Origin: Prevotellaceae bacterium
Lineage (GTDB): Bacteria; Bacteroidota; Bacteroidia; Bacteroidales; Paludibacteraceae
Reading direction: 5' to 3'
Length of the DNA: 64,000 nucleotides
NCBI GenBank assembly: GCA_031271815.1
Contig: JAISVA010000027.1
Coordinates: 62,001-126,000, forward strand
Shown here: positions 26,799 through 34,895 of the stretch, in pieces
How positions within the stretch are numbered: position 1 is the first letter of the stretch
Layout of the letters: the number at the start of each line of letters is the position of its first letter
Notes under the pieces: generated by a model
What the model was told of the DNA's origin: nothing
Databases searched by the model: none
The model's input: only the letters and a program-made list of their open reading frames with translations
Program-made: the position numbers and the translations under genes

Positions 26799-26887
26799 AG
26801 TAAACGAGTAGTAAGTAAACGAGTAAACAAGAGGAAAAGTAAACATTGCTCTCTCGTTTACTTATTACCTGTTTACCCGTTTACTTT
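26799..26887. repeat. Inverted GTAAACGAGTAAAC repeat
   Basis: The left side AGTAAACGAGTAGTAAGTAA and the right side TTACTTATTACCTGTTTACC pair imperfectly over about 35 bp per arm. The right arm supplies the last codons and stop of the ferredoxin-like gene (26873-26875). The left arm would supply the spurious N-terminal extension of the alpha subunit. Confidence 0.7.
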
Positions 26888-27103
26888 AGTTCTATAAACA
26901 GTGATACATCCGTCAGGGCAAACGACGGCACAGTTGGCACAGCCCGTACACGCTTCTTCATTTGCCATATACGCATAGTTGTATCCCTTTGCATTAACGT
27001 GTTTGGACATTGCTAAAACGTCGGACGGACAAGCCGCAACACACAGTTCGCAGCCTTTGCATCGTTCGTTGTTTACCACAACAGCTCCTCTTACTTTAGC
27101 CAT
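26873..27103 (-). CDS. 2-oxoacid:ferredoxin oxidoreductase, 2[4Fe-4S] delta subunit
   Basis: 76 residues with two complete [4Fe-4S] ferredoxin motifs: CKGCELCVAACP (about 17-28) and CTGCANCAVVCP (about 52-63). As the first gene of the operon delta-alpha-beta-gamma it passes electrons from the TPP site to ferredoxin. An exact -7 box lies on the reverse strand at 27139-27146. The C-terminal residues KVNG are encoded by the inverted GTAAAC repeat. Confidence 0.94.
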   Translation of the reverse strand: MAKVRGAVVVNNERCKGCELCVAACPSDVLAMSKHVNAKGYNYAYMANEEACTGCANCAVVCPDGCITVYRTKVNG

Positions 27104-27138
27104 TTCATTAATATTTTATGATCGATTATTTTTGCCCG

Positions 27139-27146
27139 CAAAGGTA
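27139..27146 (-). promoter_or_regulatory. -7 box for the 2-oxoacid oxidoreductase operon
   Basis: TACCTTTG on the reverse strand, an exact TAnnTTTG match, with transcription predicted near 27132, about 29 nt before the ATG at 27103. Confidence 0.7.
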
Positions 27147-27477
27147 CTGTTTTTTAGGAATAAAGAAAAATGTTTTACCTATTCTTTTTTTTACTTTTTC
27201 TTATTTTGGATTGTTTTAAAAATAAAATGTAACTATTGGGGTGTAATAAATATTAATTTCATATATACTATGCGTGCGTAAGTATTTTGTTTCAAATGAT
27301 TTTAATAAATACAAAAGCAAGAAAAGATAAAGGTTGTTTCACCTTCTTAAATTCTTTGTTTGAAGAAACGGTTCAATCCTTCAATTTCTTTATTACTCAA
27401 TTTTCCAACTCCTGATTCACATTTTTGATAACAGGTAAACATTTTCCCTGTTTGAGTTGTTTGAAAAAAAGAAATTC
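27147..27477. other. Intergenic gap, mostly empty
   Basis: An A+T-rich gap between two divergent genes. The only feature seen besides the operon promoter is a 31-codon reverse-strand frame (27347-27442) starting MFTCYQKCESGVGKLSNKEI, which reads protein-like but has no recognised family; it is too short to call. No RNA gene is recognised. Confidence 0.4.
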
Positions 27478-28221
27478 ATGAAAACGACAATTATTATGCA
27501 AGAAAAAAATCAAACCAAAGTTGAAATCGGCTCAAAGGCAGCTCCTGAGACTTTTTTTATTAAAATCACCAAAGACGGTCCATACCTGTTGTATGGAAAT
27601 CCCCCTATTAATGAGATGATTATAACGCCAAATGAAGACGGCGAAAACTGGACTTACCGGAATGGAAAAAAGTTTGAACCGAAAAGTCAGCCTTGCTCGC
27701 TCTGTCGTTGTGGTCATTCAAAAAATAAACCATTTTGCACGGGTGATCACGTACATGTGGATTGGGATTCGGAAGAAACAGCCTCTTTCGAGCCATTATT
27801 GGACAATGCAGAGGCAATCGAAGGTCCGGAACTGATTTTGTATGATAACGAAACGTATTGCGCCTATGCTCGTTTCTGCGATGCGAAAGGGCGGATATGG
27901 AATATTGTACAGCGTGCCGAAACACCCGAACAAATCGAACTTGCCAAACGCGAATCGGCTCATTGCCCGGGAGGCAGGTTGCTGATTTGGGATAAGAAAG
28001 AGAAGAAAATGTATGAACCGGATTTTGATCCTTCCATCGGGATTATCGAAGATCCGGGCATCCGGGTAAGCGGTCCGATATGGGTGCGCGGCGGTATCCG
28101 GGTAGAAAGCGCCGACGGAAAAAGTTACCAGATTCGTAACAGGGTAGCATTATGCCGCTGCGGAGCCTCTTCTAACAAGCCGTTTTGCGATGGTACGCAT
28201 GCGAATTTCAAATGGAAATAA
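27478..28221 (+). CDS. Double CDGSH iron-sulfur domain protein
   Basis: 247 residues from ATG 27478, the first ATG of the frame. There are two CDGSH-type zinc-finger-like motifs that bind [2Fe-2S] through three Cys and one His: Cys76-x-Cys78...Cys87-Thr-Gly-Asp-His91, a variant of the usual C-D-G-S-H, and Cys226-x-Cys228...Cys237-Asp-Gly-Thr-His241 at the very C-terminus. The region between resembles the iron-binding CDGSH-associated domain. These proteins act in redox or iron-sulfur cluster transfer. The stop codon lies in a hairpin shared with the convergent aminotransferase gene. Confidence 0.9.
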   Translation: MKTTIIMQEKNQTKVEIGSKAAPETFFIKITKDGPYLLYGNPPINEMIITPNEDGENWTYRNGKKFEPKSQPCSLCRCGHSKNKPFCTGDHVHVDWDSEETASFEPLLDNAEAIEGPELILYDNETYCAYARFCDAKGRIWNIVQRAETPEQIELAKRESAHCPGGRLLIWDKKEKKMYEPDFDPSIGIIEDPGIRVSGPIWVRGGIRVESADGKSYQIRNRVALCRCGASSNKPFCDGTHANFKWK

Positions 28222-28282
28222 GCACGAAGGCGCGAATTTTTTCTTTCGCGCCTTCGTGCTTTTCGTACCTTCGTGCTTATTT
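28216..28282. repeat. Dispersed CGCGAAAGCACGAAGG repeat, copy 3, as shared gene end
   Basis: The left arm AAATAAGCACGAAGGCGCG (28216 on) pairs with CGCGCCTTCGTGCTT and with TTCGTGCTTATTT ending at 28282. Both stop codons of the convergent genes (28219-28221 and, reverse, 28277-28279) are inside it. It probably works as a bidirectional terminator. Confidence 0.8.
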
Positions 28283-29473
28283 CAGTTCAGCCAACGCCTT
28301 TTTGATTCGCGCGAATGCTTCTATCAATTTTTCATCGGAGGTTGCGTAAGACATACGAATGCAGTTTGGCGCACCGAATGCATCGCCACCCACACAGGCT
28401 ACATGCCCTTTTTCCAGCAGGTACATTGCCAAATCGGCAGCTGTTTTGATGGTTGCGCCCTGCGGCGTGGTTTTTCCGAGGTAGAAGCTGCATTCGGGAA
28501 AAATATAGAATGCGCCTTGCGGTACTTGTACGTTGAATCCGGGAATCTCTTTTGCCAGGCTAACAGTTAAATCGCGGCGACGCTCAAATGCTTCCTGCAT
28601 TTCGTTCACAGCGGTTAAATCGCCAAGGTAAGCGGCTTCGGCTGCTTTCTGAGCAATAGAACAGGGTCCGGAAGTATATTGCCCCTGCAGCTTATTGCAA
28701 GCTGAGGCGATCCATTGCGGAGCGGCAATCCAACCCAGGCGCCAACCGGTCATTGCATATGCTTTTGATACGCCGTTTACGATAACTACCCGGTCTTTGA
28801 TTTCGCTAAATTGAGCGATGCTTTCGTGCCTGCCGCCGTAATTAATGTGTTCGTAAATTTCGTCGGAAATTATGATAACACCCGGGTATTTTGCCAGCAC
28901 ATCAGCCAGCCCCTTCAATTCTTCTTTTGTATAAACGCTTCCGGTCGGGTTGGAAGGCGAGCATAAAATCAGCGCTTTTGTTTTCGGCGTGATGGCAGCT
29001 TCCAATTGAGCCGGCGTGATTTTAAAATCCTGTTCGATGCCTGCGTTTACAATTACATTGGTACCTTCCGCCAGTTTTACCATTTCTACGTAGCTAACCC
29101 AGTAAGGAGCCGGCACGATTACTTCGTCGCCCTTTCCGATGATGCTCATCAATACGTTACATACGGATTGCTTTGCTCCGTTGGAACATACGATTTGATC
29201 TGCTTTATATTCGAGATTATTTTCTGTCTTTAATTTATTTACAATTGCATTCCGAAGCGGAAGGTATCCCGGAACCGGCGAATAGAATGAAAAATTATTA
29301 TCAATTGCCTTTTTTGCAGCCTCTTTTATGTATGTGGGAGTATTGAAATCCGGTTCTCCGACACTAAGATTAATTACATCAAAACCCTGTGCTGCCAATT
29401 CACTGCTTTTTTGTGACATTACGAGCGTCTCAGACGGCGATAACGCTGCTAAACGAGCCGAAACTTGATTCAT
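28277..29473 (-). CDS. Class I PLP aminotransferase, aspartate type
   Basis: 398 residues of fold type I. The PLP lysine is Lys237 in IVNGVSKAYAMTGWRLGW; other signatures are NLSVGEPDFNTP (about 35-46), SNGAKQSV, CSPSNPTGSVY (about 171-181) and ISDEIYEHINYGG. Bacterial Ib-type aspartate aminotransferases have exactly this pattern. It transfers the amino group between aspartate or related amino acids and 2-oxoglutarate. An exact -7 box lies at 29510-29517 on the reverse strand. Monocistronic. Confidence 0.92.
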   Translation of the reverse strand: MNQVSARLAALSPSETLVMSQKSSELAAQGFDVINLSVGEPDFNTPTYIKEAAKKAIDNNFSFYSPVPGYLPLRNAIVNKLKTENNLEYKADQIVCSNGAKQSVCNVLMSIIGKGDEVIVPAPYWVSYVEMVKLAEGTNVIVNAGIEQDFKITPAQLEAAITPKTKALILCSPSNPTGSVYTKEELKGLADVLAKYPGVIIISDEIYEHINYGGRHESIAQFSEIKDRVVIVNGVSKAYAMTGWRLGWIAAPQWIASACNKLQGQYTSGPCSIAQKAAEAAYLGDLTAVNEMQEAFERRRDLTVSLAKEIPGFNVQVPQGAFYIFPECSFYLGKTTPQGATIKTAADLAMYLLEKGHVACVGGDAFGAPNCIRMSYATSDEKLIEAFARIKKALAELK

Positions 29474-29509
29474 TGTGATTTCTATTTATATGTTACATTT
29501 TTCTGAGCG

Positions 29510-29517
29510 CAAATTTA
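29510..29517 (-). promoter_or_regulatory. -7 box for the aspartate aminotransferase gene
   Basis: TAAATTTG on the reverse strand, an exact TAnnTTTG match, 36 bp upstream of the ATG at 29473. The remaining gap to 29741 is A+T-rich and shows nothing else. Confidence 0.65.
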
Positions 29518-29741
29518 CAAAAAATATTTTGATAAGAAACAAGATGAAAGCAAAAAATATATCAATCAAAACATTATGATATTTTATTTGTTGAATAGTG
29601 TGATAATATGTCAATTTTGTTGGGTGGTAAACTGACAATAAGATAGTATTTGTTACTTAATTTATTATTATGTAATATCGCTGTGTCAAAAAATCATTTT
29701 CAGTCTGTATTAAGAAATATAGTTTTCCTAATCGGAGTTTT

Positions 29742-30881
29742 TTAATTCTCAACAGTTTGTAGAGCTTCTAAAAACGGTTTTATCTCCTCCCGGGTCAATC
29801 CGGCAGTCAAAGAAATCCGGATGCGAGCTGTTCCTTCCGGCACGGTAGGCGGACGAACCGGGAGGGCATAATAGCCCATTTTTTTCAATTGTTCGGAAAT
29901 GACGATGCTCTTTTCGCTGTCTCCAATTAAAAAAGGGAATATGTGTGAATGGATTTTTTTTCCGGGCAACTGTTCCGAAACATATTGCTGCAAAAGCCGG
30001 AGCTGCCGGCGCTTTTCCGTCATAAACGGAATTTTCTCCATGATAAATTTACTCCAACAAACATTCACCGGCGGCAGTGCGGTAGTAAAAATAAACGAGC
30101 GGACGCTGTTTATCATCATTTCTTTCAGCTCGCGGCTGGTGACTGCAAAAGCTCCCACCGATGCCAGCGCTTTTCCGAATGTACCGACAAGAATATCTAT
30201 TTCACGCAAAACCTGCTGCTCCTCACACACGCCTCGCCCGGCATTTCCCCGCACACCGACTGCGTGGGCTTCATCCACATAAAGCACTACGTTTGGGAAT
30301 TTTTTCTTCATCGAAACCAACTGTTGCAGGTCGCATACGTCGCCGTCCATACTGAAAATGCTTTCCGTTACTACAAAAACAAGATCGTGTTTAGATGCGT
30401 TTTCACGGAGCAGGCGTTCCAGCTGTTCGCAGTCGTTATGGCGGTAACGGATTGTCTTCGCGCGGCTGAGTGAAATGCCGTCAATGATGCTTGCGTGCAC
30501 CAGTTTATCGGCAAGAATCAGCGAGGAAGGCGAGGTTAATGCCGGAAGTATCCCGACATTCGCGTGATAGCCGCTATTGAAAAGCAATGCCTCCTCGCGT
30601 TCGTAAAAGCCGGCTAAATATGCTTCCAATTCGTTATAAATGCTATAATTTCCGGTTAATAACCGGGCGGAAGAGGCGGAGAATGTTTCTTTTTCGGGAT
30701 GAACGTATTCTTTAAATTCTTCGCGCAAAGAATCCGATCCGGCAAGTCCGAGGTAATCGTTTGAGGAAACATTCAGCATTGTTTTCCCGTCACGGATAAT
30801 GTATTTTCCCTGATGTTCGATTATGGGTAATTCGCGGAAAGCGCCTTTTTGTTTTATTTTTTGGAGACGGGAATGGAACAT
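29742..30881 (-). CDS. bioF: 8-amino-7-oxononanoate synthase
   Basis: 379 residues of the alpha-oxoamine synthase family. Seen: NVSSNDYLGLAGS (about 37-49), SASSARLLTGNYSIYNELE, VYVDEAHAVGVRG (about 200-211), and the PLP Lys237 in LVGTFGKALASVGAF. BioF condenses pimeloyl-ACP (or -CoA) with alanine, the first committed step of biotin ring assembly. KBL-type relatives use glycine, but the bioB-bioA neighbourhood supports BioF. A 358-bp gap holding two repeat elements separates it from bioA. Confidence 0.93.
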   Translation of the reverse strand: MFHSRLQKIKQKGAFRELPIIEHQGKYIIRDGKTMLNVSSNDYLGLAGSDSLREEFKEYVHPEKETFSASSARLLTGNYSIYNELEAYLAGFYEREEALLFNSGYHANVGILPALTSPSSLILADKLVHASIIDGISLSRAKTIRYRHNDCEQLERLLRENASKHDLVFVVTESIFSMDGDVCDLQQLVSMKKKFPNVVLYVDEAHAVGVRGNAGRGVCEEQQVLREIDILVGTFGKALASVGAFAVTSRELKEMMINSVRSFIFTTALPPVNVCWSKFIMEKIPFMTEKRRQLRLLQQYVSEQLPGKKIHSHIFPFLIGDSEKSIVISEQLKKMGYYALPVRPPTVPEGTARIRISLTAGLTREEIKPFLEALQTVEN

Positions 30882-30922
30882 TTTTCTTATTGTCTATTTA
30901 TTAAATGATTTTTTTACTGAAT

Positions 30923-31066
30923 GAGGCTGCCTCGAAAGTCTTTTTGAACGCAGATAAAACAGATGAACACGGATTTTTATATCATTGATAATTAGTTATA
31001 TATAAAATTCCTATTCGTTTGTTATCTGTGAAGACCCGTGTCATCCGCGTTCTTTTGAAACGGCTC
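30923..31066. repeat. Dispersed GAGGCTGTCTC-type element between bioF and bioA
   Basis: Starts GAGGCTGCCTCGAAAGTC and ends TTTTGAAACGGCTCC. The interior arms GAACGCAGATAAAACAGATG and CCGTGTCATCCGCGTTC are inverted relative to one another, around TTTTTATATCATTGATAATTA. The same layout occurs at 40997-41137. Confidence 0.78.
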
Positions 31067-31080
31067 CTTAATTTTAGAGT

Positions 31081-31203
31081 CTGTTTAAATTTTATATGTT
31101 TTCATTTTAAGAGATAATTTTATTCTCATTTTTTGGTCAATTTTTCCCAAAAAGGATAGAAGAATAGAATATAGCATATTCTTCCTGAATAAAATTTAAA
31201 CAG
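31081..31203. repeat. MITE-like element with perfect 15-bp terminal inverted repeats
   Basis: CTGTTTAAATTTTAT (31081-31095) and ATAAAATTTAAACAG (31189-31203) are perfect inverted repeats bounding a 123-bp A+T-rich unit without coding capacity. It lies next to the element at 30923-31066, between bioF and bioA. No transposase is in the window. Confidence 0.7.
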
Positions 31204-31239
31204 GCGCTGAGTCATTCGGATAAAGCCATTTAATCTCTT

Positions 31240-32508
31240 TTATTTTAATCCAACAACCTCAACCATAGCTTTTACTAATTTTACGAGCTCCTTTTCTTTC
31301 ATCACATACGGCGGCATCACATACACCAGCTTCCCGAACGGACGTACCCAAACGCCGCGCTCAACAAATTGCTGCTGTGTTTTTGCCATATCGACAGGCT
31401 GTTTCATTTCGATTACGCCGATAGCTCCCAATACACGCACATCGGCTACTGCCGGAAGGGAACGCGCCGGCTCGAGTTCGCGTTTCAGAATGGTTTCAAT
31501 TGATTTGACTTTCGTCCTCCAATCCTCCTGTTTAAGCAATTCCAACGAAGCAACGGCAACGGCGCATGCCAGCGGATTGCCCATAAAGGTGGGACCGTGC
31601 ATAAAAACACACGGGGAATTTCGGGAAATTGTCAATGCGACATCATCCGTTGCAAGTGTGGCGGCAAAAGTCAGGTATCCGCCTGTCAACGCTTTTCCGA
31701 TACACACAATATCGGGGGTGATGCCGGCGTGATTACAGGCAAAAAGCTTGCCGGTTCGTCCGAAACCGGTCGCAATCTCATCGGCAATGAGCAGTACGCC
31801 ATATTTATCGCACCACTCGCGGACAAGCGCCAGGAAGCGGGGATGGTAAAAACGCATTCCGCCGGCACCCTGCACGATGGGTTCGAGGATAACGGCTGCT
31901 GTATTGCCCGCATTCCGGGCAATTGTTTCGCGCATTTCTTCGCCTGCGCTGTTGTTCCATTCGTCGTAAAACCCGACGGTTGGCGCATCTACAAAATGCC
32001 GCTTAGGCAACGCATCGCCAAAAACATTGTGCATGCCTGTTACGGGGTCGCAGACGGACATTGCGTGCCACGTGTCGCCGTGGTAGCCGCTGCGAATGGT
32101 GATGAAGTTCGTCTTTTTCGCTTCTCCTTTTGAATACCAGTACTGCACCGCCATTTTCATTGCCACTTCAACGGCAACGGAACCGCTGTCGGCATAAAAA
32201 ATGCGGGTAAGTCCGTCCGGAACCATTTCCAACAACATCTTACCCAGCCGGATAGCAGGCTCGTGTGTCAATCCGCCGAACATAACGTGCGACATGCTTT
32301 TCAGCTGGTTTTCTACGGCGCGGTTCAGGTGCGGATGGTTGTATCCGTGAATGGCAGCCCACCACGACGACATTCCGTCGATCAGCACTTCACCTGTTTC
32401 GAGCGTAATGAAGACATCCTTTGCCGAGGCGACCGGATACACAGGCAATGGGTTAATCATTGAAGTGTAAGGATGCCAGAGATGGGTTTTATCGAAATTT
32501 AAGTCCAT
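31240..32508 (-). CDS. bioA: Adenosylmethionine-8-amino-7-oxononanoate aminotransferase
   Basis: 422 residues, a class III PLP aminotransferase. The BioA start [17 protein letters not shown] (about 10-26), [14 protein letters not shown] (about 46-59), [32 protein letters not shown] (about 240-257) and PLP Lys272 in [12 protein letters not shown] are all present. It converts 8-amino-7-oxononanoate to 7,8-diaminononanoate using S-adenosylmethionine as amino donor. The paired Trp residues and Tyr positions favour bioA over other class III enzymes. It lies 58 bp after bioB, with a repeat between them. Confidence 0.96.
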   Translation of the reverse strand: MDLNFDKTHLWHPYTSMINPLPVYPVASAKDVFITLETGEVLIDGMSSWWAAIHGYNHPHLNRAVENQLKSMSHVMFGGLTHEPAIRLGKMLLEMVPDGLTRIFYADSGSVAVEVAMKMAVQYWYSKGEAKKTNFITIRSGYHGDTWHAMSVCDPVTGMHNVFGDALPKRHFVDAPTVGFYDEWNNSAGEEMRETIARNAGNTAAVILEPIVQGAGGMRFYHPRFLALVREWCDKYGVLLIADEIATGFGRTGKLFACNHAGITPDIVCIGKALTGGYLTFAATLATDDVALTISRNSPCVFMHGPTFMGNPLACAVAVASLELLKQEDWRTKVKSIETILKRELEPARSLPAVADVRVLGAIGVIEMKQPVDMAKTQQQFVERGVWVRPFGKLVYVMPPYVMKEKELVKLVKAMVEVVGLK

Positions 32509-32534
32509 AAATATTGAAGTGATAGGTGGTTAAA

Positions 32535-32606
32535 TGGCGCGAAAGCGCGAAAAGAAGTAAATGCTGCTATTTCGTGCCTTCGTGCTTTTGTGCCTTCGCG
32601 CCTTCA
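32535..32606. repeat. Dispersed CGCGAAAGCACGAAGG repeat, copy 4 (reaches into bioB)
   Basis: The left arm ATGGCGCGAAAGCGCGAAAAG and the right arm TGTGCCTTCGCGCCTTCAT form an imperfect hairpin. The right part encodes the last dozen residues of BioB, including AKAQKHEGTK, before the stop at 32567-32569. Confidence 0.8.
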
Positions 32607-33559
32607 TAAAACTGTTCAAACATCTCCCTGTCCTCCTCCGTCGTGGTTGCGCCGGGGGTAGTGAGCAGTCCGCCGGTAATGGATGCGTTCAGCCCAGTCT
32701 GTAATGCTTTCAGTTGCATCTCTTTGCTTAATGAGGCTTTTCCTCCGGAAAGACGAAGGTATGCCGTAGGGTTGATAAAACGGAACAAGGCAATGGCGGT
32801 TAAAATCTCTTCATCGCTCAATTTCGGCAAATGCTCTAATTTCGTCCCTTTAATCGGATCCAAGATGTTGACAGGAATGGAGGATGCGTTCAGTTTTTTT
32901 AGTTCAAAAGCCAATTCGATACGTTGTTCTACGCTCTCGCCCATCCCGATAATTCCGCCTGAGCAGATTTGTAACCCAACCTCTTTTGCCCAACGCAGCG
33001 TTTGAATTTTTTCGTTAAGCGTGTGGGTGGTACAAAGGGTATTGAAGTACGAAGGTGCAGTTTCCAGGTTGCAATGGTAGTTTTGCATACCGGCATCTTT
33101 CAGCGATTGCAGCTGTTCTTTGGTGAGCAATCCGAGCGAACCGCACAGTTCGCAATCCTCTTTTTGCTCGTTCATTTTTTGATAAATTGAACGTATTTTT
33201 TTTACCTCATCATCCGACAGCCGTTTGCCGCTTGTTACCAATGAAAATTTATGGATGCCTTTTTGTTTGGCGTATTCCAAGTTTTGAAGCGCATCATTTT
33301 CATCAACTAAATCATAAATCTCAATTTGACAGTTGTGATGGGCTGATTGAGCGCACCATTTGCAATTTTCCGAACAGCGTCCCGACTTGGCATTCCGGAT
33401 ACAGCATAAATTGTATTTCCGCGAGGCGCATTTCCGTGTAATTTCAGCGGCGGCGGCGTATAAAGCCTCCTTGTCCGGCGTTGCGGCAAGTGCACAAACC
33501 TCTTCCGGCGTTAAATCGCTTCCGGCAAGCACTTTCTCTTTTAATTCTGTTATCAGCAT
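32567..33559 (-). CDS. bioB: Biotin synthase
   Basis: A 330-residue radical SAM enzyme inserting sulfur into dethiobiotin. The radical SAM cluster ligands are Cys62, Cys66 and Cys69 (SGRCSENCKWCAQS). Other family motifs: YHCNLETAPSYF, CSGGIIGMGES and YLRLSGGKASL, which carries the Arg near the [2Fe-2S] site. An exact -7 box lies at 33584-33591 on the reverse strand, about 25 bp upstream. The C-terminal tail of about 12 residues is encoded by the dispersed repeat and is not part of the usual enzyme. bioC, bioD and bioG/H are not in the window. Confidence 0.96.
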   Translation of the reverse strand: MLITELKEKVLAGSDLTPEEVCALAATPDKEALYAAAAEITRKCASRKYNLCCIRNAKSGRCSENCKWCAQSAHHNCQIEIYDLVDENDALQNLEYAKQKGIHKFSLVTSGKRLSDDEVKKIRSIYQKMNEQKEDCELCGSLGLLTKEQLQSLKDAGMQNYHCNLETAPSYFNTLCTTHTLNEKIQTLRWAKEVGLQICSGGIIGMGESVEQRIELAFELKKLNASSIPVNILDPIKGTKLEHLPKLSDEEILTAIALFRFINPTAYLRLSGGKASLSKEMQLKALQTGLNASITGGLLTTPGATTTEEDREMFEQFYEGAKAQKHEGTK

Positions 33560-33583
33560 AGCGAGTATATAAAAATAAGGTAC

Positions 33584-33591
33584 AAAGATAC
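33584..33591 (-). promoter_or_regulatory. -7 box for bioB-bioA
   Basis: TATCTTTG on the reverse strand, an exact TAnnTTTG match with transcription predicted near 33577. No BirA-type palindrome was recognised around it. Confidence 0.68.
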
Positions 33592-33637
33592 GAACTTTCG
33601 ATTTGCGTAATACGACTATTTTACATAAATTCGCGCT

Positions 33638-34447
33638 ATGCTTAGATTTAGTTGGATATTTTTACTTTTCCTGTGCAGCAGTATTTTCGCTCAAACGGAA
33701 TTTAGCGCTGTGCCCCATCTTAATTCGATTGAAGAGATGTTGTCTTTTGCCGTAAAACAGCAACGGAAACCGTATAAAGGCGGCGCGGAAGGTCCGAATG
33801 CTTTTGATTGTTCGGGCTTTACGCGTTATTGCTACAAACAGTTAGGCATTGAACTGAAACGTTCGTCGCAAGACCAGGCGAAAGACGGCGAAAAAGTGCG
33901 AAAAAGAAAGTTGAAAGAGGGTGATTTGGTCTTTTTCAAGGGAAATAGCGGACGAAGGATTAATCACGTCGGAATCGTTTACAGGAAAAAAGGAGGTAAA
34001 GAATTTGAGTTTATCCACGCTTCTACCTCATCGGGCATTATCATTGAAAACAGTGAAGTTGAATATTTCAAAGACAGGTATGTAACTGCCCGCCGGGTTA
34101 CGACCGACAGGGAAATCCGCAAAATCATAAAAGCCATCGAAAAAGAAAACAAAGATCTGGCAAAACAGCGAAAAGAGGAGGCGAAACAACAGGAAAAGCT
34201 GGCGAAGCAGGAAGCGAAACGAAAGAAAGAAACGGAAAAAGAACAAAAAAACAAGCAGGAAGAAACTACCGAAACAGTTTCAACTCCTGCAAATTCATCC
34301 GAAGAAAACAATCTTTATATTGTAAAAAAAGGTGATACGCTTTATAATATCTCCAAACGCTTTGACTGTACCGTTGAGGATTTGCAGCGTTGGAACCGCT
34401 TGAAAGGGAACGATATTTCGTTAGGGCAGGAGTTGATTGTGAAGTAA
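33638..34447 (+). CDS. Secreted NlpC/P60 endopeptidase with C-terminal LysM
   Basis: 269 residues: signal peptide (about 1-19, SSIFAQ), NlpC/P60 domain (about 30-150) with catalytic Cys58 in AFDCSGFTRYC, His110 in INHVGIVY and a third polar residue His127 in FIHASTSSG. A Lys/Glu/Gln-rich linker (about 165-215) follows, then one LysM domain (about 226-269, YIVKKGDTLYNISKRF). It cleaves peptide crosslinks of peptidoglycan in the periplasm. The 3' end overlaps folK on the opposite strand by 27 bp. Confidence 0.93.
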   Translation: MLRFSWIFLLFLCSSIFAQTEFSAVPHLNSIEEMLSFAVKQQRKPYKGGAEGPNAFDCSGFTRYCYKQLGIELKRSSQDQAKDGEKVRKRKLKEGDLVFFKGNSGRRINHVGIVYRKKGGKEFEFIHASTSSGIIIENSEVEYFKDRYVTARRVTTDREIRKIIKAIEKENKDLAKQRKEEAKQQEKLAKQEAKRKKETEKEQKNKQEETTETVSTPANSSEENNLYIVKKGDTLYNISKRFDCTVEDLQRWNRLKGNDISLGQELIVK

Positions 34448-34888
34448 TTGCTCTATACTTTCTCCACTGACCGGATGTTTCAACCCGGGCGCAATCTCAG
34501 CCAGTGGTCTCAGCACAAAATCCCTTTCTTTCATGTGCGGATGAGGTATGGTTAAATTTTCGGTTTGAAGAATCAAATCGTCATACAGCAAAATATCAAT
34601 GTCGATAATGCGGTCTTCATACCCTGAATTACAGGAATAAACGCGCCCCATTTCCCGTTCAATGCCTTTTGCCAATGCAAGGCATAACCAGGGGTCTTTG
34701 TCCGTTTCCAAACAAATAACGGCATTCAGGAATTTGTTCGGAGAGGAAAAACCCCACGGCTCCGTTTCATATAAAGACGAAAGAGCCTCGATTGTACCAA
34801 TCAATGCGGCACAAATCATCGTGGCATCTGTGATGTTTTTTTTCCGGTCTCCCAAATTGGAACCTAATCCGAGATACAATTTAGGCAT
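34421..34888 (-). CDS. folK: 2-amino-4-hydroxy-6-hydroxymethyldihydropteridine pyrophosphokinase
   Basis: 155 residues. HPPK motifs: LGLGSNLGDRKKNI (about 5-18), LYETEPWGF (about 40-48), GRVYSCNSGYEDRIIDIDILLYDD (about 81-104) and IPHPHMKERDFVLRPL (about 113-128). It transfers pyrophosphate from ATP to the pterin in folate synthesis. It lies 7 bp after purE in the same direction, so the two are probably co-transcribed, and its 3' end overlaps the NlpC/P60 gene by 27 bp. Confidence 0.94.
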   Translation of the reverse strand: MPKLYLGLGSNLGDRKKNITDATMICAALIGTIEALSSLYETEPWGFSSPNKFLNAVICLETDKDPWLCLALAKGIEREMGRVYSCNSGYEDRIIDIDILLYDDLILQTENLTIPHPHMKERDFVLRPLAEIAPGLKHPVSGESIEQLLHNQLLP

Positions 34889-34895
34889 ATTCCGG

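Noticed and set aside
26784-26846. N-terminal extension of the oxidoreductase alpha subunit
   Set aside because: It is encoded by the GTAAAC repeat; the conserved protein begins at ATG 26783.
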